Assembly (NCBI GenBank): GCA_000149265.1
Contig: CH003407.1
Span: 912,692-976,691, forward strand
Length of the DNA: 64,000 bases
Direction of reading: 5' to 3'
DNA from: Ciona savignyi
Lineage: Eukaryota; Chordata; Ascidiacea; Phlebobranchia; Cionidae
Part shown: positions 25,001 through 38,200 of the stretch, in pieces
How positions within the stretch are numbered: position 1 is the stretch's first letter
Layout: each line of letters starts with the position of its first letter
Made by a program: the position numbers and the translations under genes
The notes under the pieces: model-generated
Seen by the model: only the letters and a program-made list of their open reading frames with translations
Told to the model about the DNA's origin: nothing
Database searches by the model: none

Positions 25001-25730
25001 GGTCTATAATAGATGTTGAAAATATTGGAAATGTTGATGTCTTACTTTACACTGTGTAGAAGTCCAGTAGTTTGTCAAGCTAAAAATAAACGGTCTTTTG
25101 ATATTCCGAATTTGTGTTTTCGACGTGTATGCTAAAGTTGGCTTAAAGCTTAGGTATGTAGGACCACGATCAGCCTTCTTTACCTTCTTTTTCTCCCTAT
25201 TGAGAGAGGTGTCAAATATCTTGTCACGCAGTTTCATTGCACAGGCAGAATTATGCTGTTTGGTAAATCCTGGATTAATTTTTAATCCTGATTTTTGTTC
25301 GCCTCGAATTCGAATTCTTGTGTGAGTTCTAAATATTTCCGTAGATTTTGCGATAATGCGCCCTTCTAGACCCCGAATTTTACCCCTTGAAAACTCATCT
25401 ACTGTTTGTACGAAGGTAACCGTGTTGGGGTTTGTTTACTCATGCGTAAAACGAGGGTTAAAATGGTCCCGAGACCTCACAAGTCGCTACTAACTTCTGA
25501 ATCGTGCTTAAATTCCGAAAATTCTTTGCCCAATTTCATTCAAATTTTCCCTTTTTTAATCCAATTATCACATTTTAGCGAATTATTTATGGACCCTTTC
25601 CAATGTTTATGCATGGTTTATATTTTGATAACCAAAAAAACTAGACTTAATAAAAAAAATACTTTCCTTAACAGTCATACGCTGATGTAAATAAAAGCGA
25701 AATTGTTTCTAAACTTTTCTTTTATTTGGG

Positions 25731-25736
25731 AAACGG
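25731..25736 (-). terminator. candidate Islet poly(A) signal
   Basis: AATAAA on the minus strand about 355 bases past the Islet stop. It is a candidate only. Confidence 0.35.
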
Positions 25737-26088
25737 ACACAATGACACTTCACGACATGCACTATAGGAGCACCCGAGAGATAGAAAAATATTGTGAAAT
25801 AGTTTTGATCGATTTTCGCTGGTTAGAGAAACCTTGATGACGTGGGAACTAACTGTGACGTGGTCGTGCCGTGATTAGGGGAACACGCAAAGTTGGAACA
25901 AATGGCAACACTGAGATAAAAAAATATCGGGCATCACTGTAAATGGCTTCTTTCGCTGGCAAGTCGGTTCCTCCGTGTTGCAGCTGCAGTCTACGAAGCA
26001 GCCGGTGTTAGTAGCATTTTTCAGTACTGCGGTGTATTGCTCTAAGGGTTCTACTCTACATATAGCAGTGTTGTTTGTATTGCAAGGG

Positions 26089-26235
26089 TTAGCTGCACGC
26101 CGGCACGCTCGCCTCGACCGTATGGGGCGTCGAACAGGCAGTGGAGTCGATACTAGCGGACGACACGGATGGGATACTGCTGATTTCGGACGAATCGGAC
26201 ATCGAACACTGGCCGTGGTCGGAGAAATTGTTCAT
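26089..26235 (-). CDS. Isl: Islet last exon
   Basis: Acceptor CCCACAG. Reads [20 protein letters not shown] and ends at VPACS with TAA. It resembles the serine-rich NFSEGG...SEVASMSS tail of vertebrate Islet. The frame set by the previous exon as written (phase 1) would instead give a short unrelated tail stopping at TAG, 26153-26155. Confidence 0.8.
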   Translation of the reverse strand: MNNFSDHGQCSMSDSSEISSIPSVSSASIDSTACSTPHTVEASVPACS

Positions 26236-29200
26236 CTGTGGGAATTGAGTCGGTTAGAATGAGCGGTTTTGTGGTCCAAAAAAAGGTCATGTTGCTGTTT
26301 GAATTGGGAATGGAAACAGTATAACCACGAAAGCAAGAAAATTGTTTAAAACTTTGACTTTTGGGCAATAACCATTTTAAAAGAGTTATTCTTAAATTCA
26401 GCAGTTAATTCTTAAATTCGGAGATTAAAATTGCTTTATAAGCTAACAAAATTTAGTAATGGAATTTAACCGCCATTCAGTGCAGGACTGTTAAAGTTTA
26501 CAAATTACTGTTCAAAACTTTACTTACCAGTTGTTGGAAGGGCCGGTTGTTCAATCTCGCTTTGAAGGGCGAAGTCGCTTAAGGCTTTCCAGGCCGGTTG
26601 CTGGTAGTTCCGGACTTCTACTGGAGCTACACTGACAGGGATGTCGTTTCGAACTGGTTCTGACGCTACCATGGGCACACCGTTCATCCCTGATAACCCT
26701 TGTCCGTTTCCGCCCTGCCAAAGAAAAACAAATTTGAAAAAATCGTAATTTAAGAAGCTTTTTTTAACCGAATGTAGAAAACTGGAAAACAGTTGTTTGT
26801 TTTCAAACCCGTAAATTTTGACGCAACAATGGAGTAACAATTGTGATTATTGTTCAAGTAGCATTGTTACGCACAATATCCACTATGACGAATGAGAGCA
26901 GTGTAAATATTGAAGTTATTAAGTCAGAAACGTTAAAAGAATTGGATTCTAGAATTGAATTCTTTTGTTTGAGTTTTCACTAAAGTTGCAAGATTCAAGA
27001 AGTGCCTTGCTTTCTAAGTCTAAACGGTTTTTGAAATCCAGACGCTTTCTTGAGAGCAGATACGTGGTACATCCTATTTGATTTGGAAGATTGTACAAGC
27101 AATGTTATCAGTGTCGTGTGGACTTTGTGACCAAGAGGGCGCTTAAAACATACTGGAAACCGCAAGTCAACTTAGTTTGTTTTGGGACTACTCCAACGCA
27201 GAAGCTAGTTCGCTTGGTTTTTGTTCCAAACTCCAAAAAACTTGACCTTGGCAGGAGGCGTTTAGTTTAAGTTTAAAATTTTAAACAAACTGGTCAAACC
27301 TTGGATTATGTCACACGTAGATTGATTTGCCAAACGACTGTGTGGGGTTGGATTATTTACTTTTGATTAATGATTTACGTTTGAAGGTTTTCCTGTTGCT
27401 ACTGTTACGTTGCTAACACGTAACAAAGGATGATTAACGCGTCATAAAGTGACCGGCGAACGGGTTGTGCTTACATACCGTACTTGTACACCTGGATAAG
27501 TGACAACATCTCGGCCAAAAGCTAACCTCCGATTATATAAGGCAAATGACGGGTTAGACCACAACTGATTTGTGTGTGCGACAATATTTTAACTGTAAAT
27601 CATGCGGCGGTGGATTGAACTCGGTTTGCTAAAGCGGTGAGCTGTTTTGGGACCAAAGTAAAGAAATAATAAATAAACGAAACGCGATTCGAACCCACGA
27701 TTTGGGGATTTAACATTTTTACCTATTTGAGGCGTGAGTTTAGCAGAAAAGGCTGGTCTGGTGGGATTTAGAGTTCAAATAAAGTGCAACTTAATGCTGG
27801 ACATTTATATCAGTAGTTCAAGGCAGAAAATGTTGCAACATCAAAAGGGCTAATGGTTAGGTGATAAGCTTACCAAATTACCTGTTCGCCGCTGTTCTGC
27901 TGTTGCTTCGCTTGTTGCTCTTGGATTTGTTTCAGCGCGATAGAGCGCTTTTTATCTTTGCATCGTTTATTCTGGAACCAGACTCTGATCACGCGTGACG
28001 ATAAGCCCGTCATTTCGGTCAGCTGTTCCTTCATAAGCGCGTCGGGGCGGCAGTTCGCGGCGTAGCACGTTCGCAGCGTGTGGAGCTGTTTCTCGTTTAG
28101 TACCGTCCGGACACGAGTGGTTTTCGCGTCTTTGTTCCTCCTTTGTCCTCCCTGGCCGCTGGAGCGATGACTGATGACCCTCTCGCCTCCCATCGGAGGA
28201 CTTATCACTCCCGGAGGATTCGGAGTGGACGGGATTCCAGGGATCATATGAGCGTCGTGTCCTGGAAGAGGAATCTTTGATGAGAATTTTTAAGGAAATT
28301 TTGATAGAAATTTTTGAGGAAATATTTGATGAACATTTTTTGAGGAAATTTTGAAAAAAAATTTTCAGATAAAAAAATGTAAAAAAGAAACCTCTTTAAA
28401 TTGTCAATTTTATAGAATAGAAAAGTTAACCTTAAAAATTTGCAACAAAAATGGCGAAAATACTAAGAACAATACCGACAAAATACCGATCTTTTAAATC
28501 ACCATGAACTCCGTTTCATCTGTTACGAGATAAAACGGAATTTTAACTAACTAACAATCATACACATTGTTTCACGACTTTAAGCTTTGCAATAAAATGG
28601 CGGAGGGCGGAAAATTGGATTGAAGAAAAGACGATCGGGTATTTTATCTCCAGGGTTGTCCAAATAAACAATATGAAGGCAGGTGACAGGAGCCTTCAAA
28701 GAATATGATGATTATCGTTCTAATTAGACCCTTCCCGCACTGCTATTGTATACATGCGCCTACGTACGCACCACCTGCTCGAAGGCGCCGCGATTTCGAA
28801 GGAATGTTTAGCTTAGGTTGTACACCAAGAGTTAACGCCCGATTTAAACTGGATAAGCGCACCGCTGAATCAAGCGAAACAATTACCTTATTTGTACTAT
28901 TTAAACAATGCGCGCTGAAGTATACCCAGTGTAAACTAAATTTATGAAAAACTGAGATTAACTCAAGAAAGCTAGATCACAGTGCTTTTCCTTTTCTTGT
29001 GTGCGTCAATTGGTACCTGTAACCGCGCCTCCTAACCACAATCATCGACCCCGCATCGCTCATGCACACTTATTGGCTCGGTTACAGAGGTTTGGATATT
29101 AACTGCAACTTTTGGTTTCGTGTGACACCGCGCCTGCGACCTTGTGACCCGCGCCGTGTCTTTCCGACTCTCCCGGCAAAGATCAAAGGAGATTTATCCA

Positions 29201-32200
29201 CTGCGCTAAAATCAATTCACACGGACCAGTGCCGCCGCGTTGTGTAAGCGGGACGCGCGTGAACGAGTCGATGTGGACAGGGCAAAGCATGCGATGAGAG
29301 CGGAGATGTTATCACGCGAAGATAGCTGCCGGAGAAAGGGATTCAGTAAACTATGTTTTGGATAAACAGCTGTTCATTCTTCAAAACCATCGGTAATCAT
29401 CCGCAATTACAGCTCAACCCGACTATCCTAAACAATTTAAAATACTTTAAAAAAATTATCCGAAAAACGTTCCGCAAATCGTCGCACGTTTCCCGCTTTC
29501 CGCTGGAAAAGGCCGGAGAAGTCGCAAAACACGCACTTTTAAGGCAAAAAGGAATGATTTCACTGGCAAACGGAGTTTATCTGTAGCAACCGCCGGGCCA
29601 TGAGTTGTAGACATCAAGGATTCGATTACAGGAGTCTTGGAGATAATCTCAATCATCAACTGTGATTCATCGACCCCGGCAAATCACCAGGCAGAGACCG
29701 ACATTTTGTAACCTTTAGGGCAAGCCGGCCATATTTCTACTGACCCTTTATAAACGCGCCACCTGCTTTCTCCGCGCCGTTGCTCACGCATCAATGTATT
29801 TTAAGTTTAATCTTCAGGCCTTCTATGCAATCCTCCAAAACACGCTGTTTAATTTATTGGGGCTACCAGTACGAACAAAGATGCCATTATTACAACGTGA
29901 TGACGTCACGAACACGTCATTATCCGCGAAACAATCGCAAAGAAAAACGTCGAATCGCTTCCCGCCGCGTTTCGGCTCAAGCGACGTCGCCCTCACCCAT
30001 AATATCCCCCGATGACGTCACTTTCGTGGTCGACTTTGCAGAAGAAGGCCGTCCTCGCGCAGCGCGAACTCGTCGCCGGGTATCAGCTGCCTGCTGCAGG
30101 CCACGCACTTGAAGCACTGGATGTGGTAAATCTTGTCTCGCGCTCGCATCACGAAGTCGTTCTTGCTGAAGCACATCCCGCATTTGTTGCATTTCGTGCC
30201 GAATAACCTGCAACGATAGGAAAGATTGTTATGAACCAGCGGTCAGTGTAGCCGAGTGGTTAAGCTCGACATGCGTAAAAACCTCGGAAGGATTGAGTTC
30301 GAAACCTCGGAAAGTAAATATTTAATTTTTTATTCGTGGGGTATAAACCACCATAAATTTGCAATATTTTCACTAACATGTTTAATTTGTTACACCAGTT
30401 ATAATCTTGAACCTCACTATTTTGATTACAATGAAAAAAACTGTTAGAATAGTCGTATTTAAATTAAACCAATTTGGAATTAGTTCCCGTATTTTGTAAA
30501 ACAACAGTTTTTTTGTAAAAAAAAGGGGTAAAAGTTTATGACCGTATTGGTCTAACTATCCTTTGTCAGTAATACAGTTGCGATGCATTACACTTGCCCA
30601 TGTATCGCTATGCAATTGTGCGTATCAAAACTCTATTTTTACCGGTCTAGAATTCGAACCCTTGATGGTCTCCCCACCAAGGCCATTTTTAGCATTGAAA
30701 GCGGTTTATGTATCGGTCGCTTTAACCATTCGGCCACGCGAATCAAACCCTAATCAGCAAGGTCTGTTCAGAGAACCATCAACCGATTTCCTTTTTCCTT
30801 GCCGGTCGAGCCGAATATTGTCTGCTCTTTGAAATCTGTTGTTAACTCTGCGTTCTACAGCTACGCGACGCCTCCAACCATTAGCGCGGTGGCTGGAATG
30901 TTGCTCGCGGGAGCAGCCATATAGCCCGAAGTCCCCCGTGTATTACCGTATCGGGAAGTCATTTATTACATCATAATGATTTAAATTCGACTTCTCGGCT
31001 TCCGCCTCACAATCAATCGAGTGTTTTATGCCATATCTATGACGGTTAAATGCGGTGTCTATGATTGATTAAAAATCCGACGTTTAAATCGACCGGGGTG
31101 TAACACAGGGTGTCTATTGATTGGGAAACGAGGCCAATGTTCGATTCGTTGTTTCACATTGGCCCGAATTCAAGTCCACGAAATTACGACCTTGAACTTC
31201 TAGATTTATCTGCTTCGTTAACATATATACCGACTCCGCTATAATCGCCCTCGGTCTGGTAGAAATACGAAAGACATATGGACAAATCGTGTTGTACGGG
31301 AATGCAGAAAACCTATGAAGAGGTATGCTGTATATCCTCAAACCGATCGATATACACGTTATGCGCACGTCACGACCTACAAAACGATCGAATACAGCCG
31401 TTTATGAGTTTTTTTACAACTGGATCCGATTTTAAACGACATTTCAACTTTAAGCTCAATCGCTTCCTTTCCAACTTTTTACTCCCCGGCGACTTTGCGA
31501 CGTCATATTCTATATTTGGCGCCACCAGCGGACGCATTAGGTCAGGGGGTTACGCAATTAAAGCGAAGTTTTACTACCAGGGGACTAATAGCAGGGTGGT
31601 CTATGTAACATAAGTTTTATTCGCGAAATTCGTCTAACATTTCTCAAGCCATCCCCATAATGGAGACACATGGCTCTCATAACCTTTAAGTTATATGATC
31701 TTCATCTCGGTAATATTGAGTTTAGGGCGGGTTTGTAGTTAAAGTTGGTTTAATTCGATTTGTTAATGTCAATTTTGAGCTAAACCAGGGTTGAATTGGG
31801 TGACGAATTTGTTAGAATTGTATTTAACTTAAGTGATTGTTATTAGTCGCATTGGTGTGCATTAATTATGGGTTTCTTGTGTGTGTGTGTTTGTGTGGTC
31901 GCCGTTTGACACAAATGGACAAGGCGAGAGTTAAGTGTGATCGAACGGTTAATACAACCGACAGTGTCCACTATAACGGGGGACGCATTGATTTCCGGAA
32001 TAACGAAAAATGGACGAAGGGGCTATGCTAAAAGGTAAGGGAAAGCGGGAAAGGGGGGGAAAAGGTGCTTACCAAAACTATGGAAATCAATTTTAACCCT
32101 TTCCTAAACAAGAATCTTAACCCCTGAATTAACTCCAACCCTATGTTTAAAACTAACTTTTATGCACTAAAATTTATTTTAGTGAGCAGTTTCCCTCCTT

Positions 32201-35200
32201 CCCGCTTTCCCTCTTTCAGTTTCCCCTGGACGCAGACATGGATCTCACGTATGTAACAGAAGACTGTGGGCAAAGATTGGTTTCGCGGAAATTCGCCCGC
32301 AAACCACAGTGCATTGCAAAGACCTATGCTGGCTGCACAAACGCGGAAAATGTACGAAAATCTGCTCCAAATTTCGACCTCGTGCCCCAGCGGTATTACG
32401 TCGGATTGAAGCGGGCGGCGGACATTAAATATTCATCAACTTTGCGAGCAAAAATGCCTCGAACGCCTGCAAATGTCTGGACAGCGAGCGCGATGGATTA
32501 TGCCGCCCAGGAGTTGAGCATGTTTTGCTCGCTGACCAGTCAGATGGACAGCTGTGGTCTCTAGTGTCTTGTTACGGCTCTGAGCAAGGTTTCGACCGCC
32601 AAACAGAAACTCGGCGTTTTATAGTAGTTTATAAAGCCACCTAACTTCATATTCAACCGATGATCGATTAAATAACCCAGTTTGTGAATGTAAAACCCTT
32701 TGGATCATTTAAAATTTACGAACTTCACCACAGCACCACTGGACTGCGTCGTAAAATCGACCTCCCTCCCCAAAACAAGCAATTAAAAGTAACATATGCT
32801 AGCTAACCAGTGGCAAACAATAAACGTAGTAAATTATTTAGTTCTAAACAAAACATGAGAGCGCTAATTAGAACATAGCCTGCTACAATATTAATCGTTC
32901 CTGTAACACATCCAACACCTATCCAACTGCGCTCATTTCCTAAGCCCCGATCATGTATATTTGTCCAAAAGACAACCCTAATAAGCCCACCACCTGTCAA
33001 TTTGCGCCACATTTTCGAATATCAAACATATTTATACACAACCACCTGTCTAATTGCGCCTCATTTCCTGATCATAATACTTGTCCACAAAGCAAGGCTG
33101 ACAAGAACACCGCCTGTCAATTTGCGCCACATTTTCAAGGTCCCGATCATAAATATTTGTACACAAACCCGCCTTGATAGGCGCACCACCTGTCCATCTG
33201 GTCCGCATTTCGCCAGCGTATTAATTTATTTCCTTTTTAAATGTTTTGAGATTTTTATTGTATATTACACCTGAGAGGAGCGAGATTTTGCGGAAATAAT
33301 CACAATTAAGTAAAATAGCCAAGGCGAATACGACTGACCACCTTACAACAATAACAACAGCAAAATAAACAACAACAACCAAGCCTACCTCGTGTAATCT
33401 CTTTTACAGTATGTTTTTCCGTCTCTAACGAAACAGGTACAAGTCTCGTCCAAATATTGGCCACAATCGGCGCACTTCAAGCACCCCGCGTGCCACTCGA
33501 GGTTGGGGGCCACGCGAAGGATGAACTGGTCGTGGATGGGGTTCCCGCACCCTACGCACAGGGGTATTCTGCGTGGGTCTGTGGGAGAAGGGTCCGTTAA
33601 AAATTTAGGGTAAAAAGATGAAAATATACAACCATAAAAAAGTTGTTTAAGCCTTTATACAAACCGCCAAAAACGTGGGTTTATTGGCAACAACGTTTCT
33701 AAAGTTGCAGTAAACGGGGAAAGAACAGAAAAAAATACGAAAATGGCTAAAATAGGTTAATTTTTAAAATAAACATACTTTGAGAATACACTCGTAATAA
33801 GGTTAGGCTATTTACAAAAGGACATAATGCTGAAATGATGAAAATGGCCGGCAAACTTGACCGAAGCACAAAACCTCTCTAAACCCCCACCCCCTTATAC
33901 TAATGCGCCATATGTTCGCCTTGTTCGCAATCTGGCTATTGTTCGTCACAGCAGGTATGATTACGTATTCATGCTCTCCAGTGACGTCACAATGCAAAAT
34001 GGCGTGAACAAAGAGTCAAAATCGAGAATTATTCCAAATAATCGCGTTTATCGCTTCCGTGACCGAACAAGAGGTAATATGACGAAATAAACGGATTTCC
34101 GGATTATTCGGAAACAAACGATAATGCACGCATGAGCAAACGTGACAAGTGGCTTTATGACGTCATAACTAAGACCATCAGACATGAATATTATCATTTT
34201 TGTAAGCGACGGTTAGGTATTAAAGATTAAATGAATTTCAGATCTATTAAGTTAATCTATGGTGATGTTATTTTCTTTAGAAACACCTTTCGGTCAGTTT
34301 TGACCAAGTTTTTAAATGTCTGGCGCGGTTTAATTAAAACGATGTTTCTTATTCATGAAGTAATCCCGTTGAACAGATTCCAATCTCCTTAAACTTTTGA
34401 CCCTCGCCCCTTTAAAGTTTTATGAGACTCAGGAATTGAAAATGTGTCGACGAATATCGGCGAAGCGCGACATTTTATGCCCAATTTTTTGGGGTGGACT
34501 TTTGAAGTAAGGAATTAATTTGTTTGCCTTATATACATTTATCGGTGTCCGTTTTTAGCTGTTCTCAATGCGTGAATTAAAAAATAACTTTTACGAAAAG
34601 TAAGCTTGCGGCCTATTTATCCATGGCCAGTTTACTAGTATGTTACTTTGGGTTTGGAAATATTTGTATTTTTTACAAACCTACTTCTTAAAAAATGTCG
34701 TGTGAAAGCGTGTTAAACTAAACCGATTTCAAAATTTTATCATCCGCAGTGTTACGACTGTAAGCTGTAGTTACTACTCATGCATTAATTATATGTGTGA
34801 CGTTTATTATTATAGGACAGCGACTTTTTTGCAACTATTCTACGCTTAGTAGCTCACAGAAAGGATAAGAAATATATAAACCGAATAAATGAAAGGTTTT
34901 GAAAATGCATAGCAGGGTTTTGGATACATCTTTAGTTAGTTACCAGTAATTTCAACATTAAAAACAATTACCACCTAAAAATTAAGAAATGTCCTAATTC
35001 CATGGATAGTTAGATGTCACTGAAGCATCTATGACGCCTCAATCGATCATTGTTTAGCCTACAATCACCACTGTGACGTAACAACCATGTACAAGGCCGA
35101 ATCTTGCATTCGATTAAAGTGAAGCGGATAAAAACAAATAAAAACTCCCCAAATTCGTGAACAGCTATTTTGAACACCTAAATAACTTTCCCAGAACGCT

Positions 35201-38200
35201 AAAACGAAGCGTTTGAAACCACTGTCCTGATATACCCAAACCCAGTTTTTCCAACTAAGTCGAAATTTATTTGCATACACAAAACGTAATTTAATTTCCA
35301 AAAAATGAAATTTAGTAGCTAAAGTATAAAAGTCGATGGGTTTTGGTCTTAGAAATTAAAGTTTAAGTAACTAAATTAAATTGCCGCTCTAGTCAAAATC
35401 GAACAAGCTCACGACTTTTGAAAGCTTTTTAAACATGATACATCTAAATGTATTTCCCAAGGGGGTTTAAAAGTGTTATTAAGTAGACCACTTAACAAAT
35501 TGTTTTTTTTATGCCACACGTGGAATCATTAACTTCGCTTAAGTGAATTTAATATTTACAAATCCGTATTTTTAATTGGCCACACGTGCTTCTACTTTAT
35601 GCATGGATGTAATTATTAGATCGCATTAATGGAAGTGTATTAGCTTGTCTATACTAAGTGGTCGTGTTTTAATCGACTAAAATAAATATCATTTCGACTA
35701 CTTTGCAATATAATTGCGGGTTGTTTATCGGTCGCACTTTCGAATGCAAAAAAGCGCGAGCGCATTACCTGCGTATACGAGCCGGTTTAGCGATAATGAG
35801 ACATGGATTAGAATCATACGCATCAGGGAAAGGGTTATGGGAATATGGCACAGATGGACCGGTGGTGCTTGTACATCTAGCAATTTGGGCGGTTCGAGCG
35901 AGACTGTGTGGTATAAGTGACCGAAATCTGAGTTTGCATATGAATTAACTGGTCAATGGGAAATCAGTCGAACACATAAACGCACCTGGATAGGGCGTGT
36001 TGCCGACTATCTAGCACGCAGCGGGGATATGGCGTGTTAGATCACGGATTAATAGCTTTGTGTGCCAAAAGTCGGAAATTAGAAATTTCAAATTTAGCTT
36101 AAAAGACCTAGCACTTGCATAGACATTCATCACTGCGAATTGAATTACAAAGTTTAGACTAGTTTATAAAAACATAAAATAATCTTATCAGATCTCAAAC
36201 TAACGGGGATATACAAGTCCCAGAAAAATGGATATCTTCAAAATGTCTGCTCTCAATCTTACACCACACTTATACTGTTACAACTGTCAGACCTAACCAG
36301 GTCACTTAAACAAACAACGACGGCAGCCATTTTGTTTTCCGGTATTAATTACAAGTTAAATTAACCGGATTTTAAGTTTGTGCGTTGTCTTAACGACACC
36401 TATGTACAAAGTTGCTATTTTGGATAATGCTATACGATGGGCACTCTGCGTTAATTTAAAAAATGAATATTTGATGAAATTATTTTTAAAAAAATTTACA
36501 AGTTCGAAATGTACATATACCCTACAACATACAGTGGTTGATATTAAACACTCAGTTTATCCAAAAATGTAATAAAAAATCAAGTTTGGTACTTTTTAAC
36601 GAAAAAAAAAGAATTCCTTGCAAATTCTAAAAGTGCAAATTTTGAAAACAGCTAGACCAAGGTTTGATGTATATTATGGAGAGAGTATTCAGTGTGTATA
36701 AAGTCCCGCTCGATAAAATGATGCATAATTTATTCGTAAGACGACGCGCGATGTCCTATTGTGGCGTAACAATTGTATTTCTTTGTTTGTTCATTGTTTT
36801 GCAACATCGGAAATTGTCCCGATGCATTGTGTATTGTGACGTGATAATGGCGATTGTTTTGTATGAATTGGCGGTAGACTTTAAATGCGATTACCGCTGC
36901 ACCATTGAAATTGTTCATTCACAATATAACATAACGGCGATTGTTCGTGATAGTGATGTCATAATGTAGCAAGGTGAGTTTGTGACGTAAATAAATAATA
37001 AATGTTGACGTGACAATGGGTAATTTTGTTGCCAAGATAAGCATCCTAAATTTTAATGCAAATTACATAGCACGAGGCGAACCATGCCAGCCTGGTATTT
37101 CGGGTGGATCGGATACACAGGTGACATGAGTGACCAACGTACAAACGGACACATCATTAAAAAACCAAGGCGCAGATGGACAGGTGAGTAATCACAGTGT
37201 CGCGTTTTGGCTTAATTCTCTGTATAAGTTACACCTCCCCTATCAATAATGCATTAGCCGGAGTTTGACATCCCCTAATCATCCCGCCAGAGGTTAATTG
37301 TTGCGCAGTGTGAAATAAAATATCAAAAAAATGATAACAATCCACACGCGTTGACTCTTTCAAAAGTTTAAACCGCGAGCGGTATTTACAAGACAAGTAA
37401 AAACGGTAACGCATGTGTATGCATTGCGTTTGGACCGGGCGAGAGTTTTTGTCTAAATTGCCTTGTTTTGAGCGCTTTTACGCGGTTTAACGTTAAGGCG
37501 ATGACGGTGATACAGTGACACACTGCCGTTCGGTCGGCGCGTACGTAAGTTAAAGCGCGAGAAGCCCCTTTGTGACGTACCGTGCGCGATTTGAAACGAC
37601 CCCCGTTAGGTTCGTTTTGCGAAAAATCCGAACATCAGCCCTGCAGTACAATTTTCGACAAAAGCACACGTAAAAACAATCAAACAAACTTACCGCAGTT
37701 GAGCGACGCCGATACGCAGTGCGGGTCCACCATAGCTGGTCCCAAATGATCACTTTCGGGCCCATATAGACCGTAGGTGTCGGTAAGGTATGGCGGGAAC
37801 CCGTCAGCGTGGGGTGAGACGTCCGAATCCAGCTTTAAGTTTTCCGAATCTAAGCTCTGGTAAGTCGCCGCTGAGAAAGCGGGGGAAAAGCTTTCCAAAC
37901 CTATAGTGCCGGCCCTGATTACAACTCTGTAGAAATCGCCCTCTTCTGGAGCGTAAGATTTGCAATGGAGCGGAGTGTATAATGCGGGCACTTCTCTACT
38001 TTCGCGGAGACTATGACCGACTGCTCGGGGCTAATGAAACTTGAGAGAACTTTTACAACCTTTTTCCTAACTCTCTACGACGATCCGGCACCTGTAAAAC
38101 ACAAATCCATTACCCCGGGAATGTATCATGTCCTCGCCGCTCGCCCGGCTTCAAGTTCCCGCCGATGCTGACCCGATGTTTAGACTTGGCCGCCCGATGT

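Larger units (their letters stand above)
18889..26088. other. spacer between convergent SCAPER and Islet
   Basis: 7.2 kb. The first 1.5 kb and 21.4-22.6 kb are moderately GC-rich; the rest is AT-rich. TGACGTCA occurs at 18900, 19911, 20376 and 22527. No open frame has splice or similarity support. By position this holds the two 3' UTRs and possible Islet enhancers. Confidence 0.65.
30208..33388. other. Islet intron between LIM1 and LIM2 exons
   Basis: 3.2 kb. Holds tRNA-like repeats (30241, 30645), a MITE (32020-32226) and a repeated CACCTGTC(A/T)AATTGCGCC array (32988-33200). The plus-strand open frame at 32238-32564 has no support as a gene. Confidence 0.6.

Noticed and set aside
30241..30313. 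Possible tRNA gene (A-box and B-box at right spacing)
   Set aside because: The acceptor and anticodon arms do not pair, and related sequences are repeated many times, so it is a tRNA-derived repeat.
32238..32564. 108-codon plus-strand open frame inside an Islet intron
   Set aside because: No similarity and antisense to a well-defined intron, next to a MITE.
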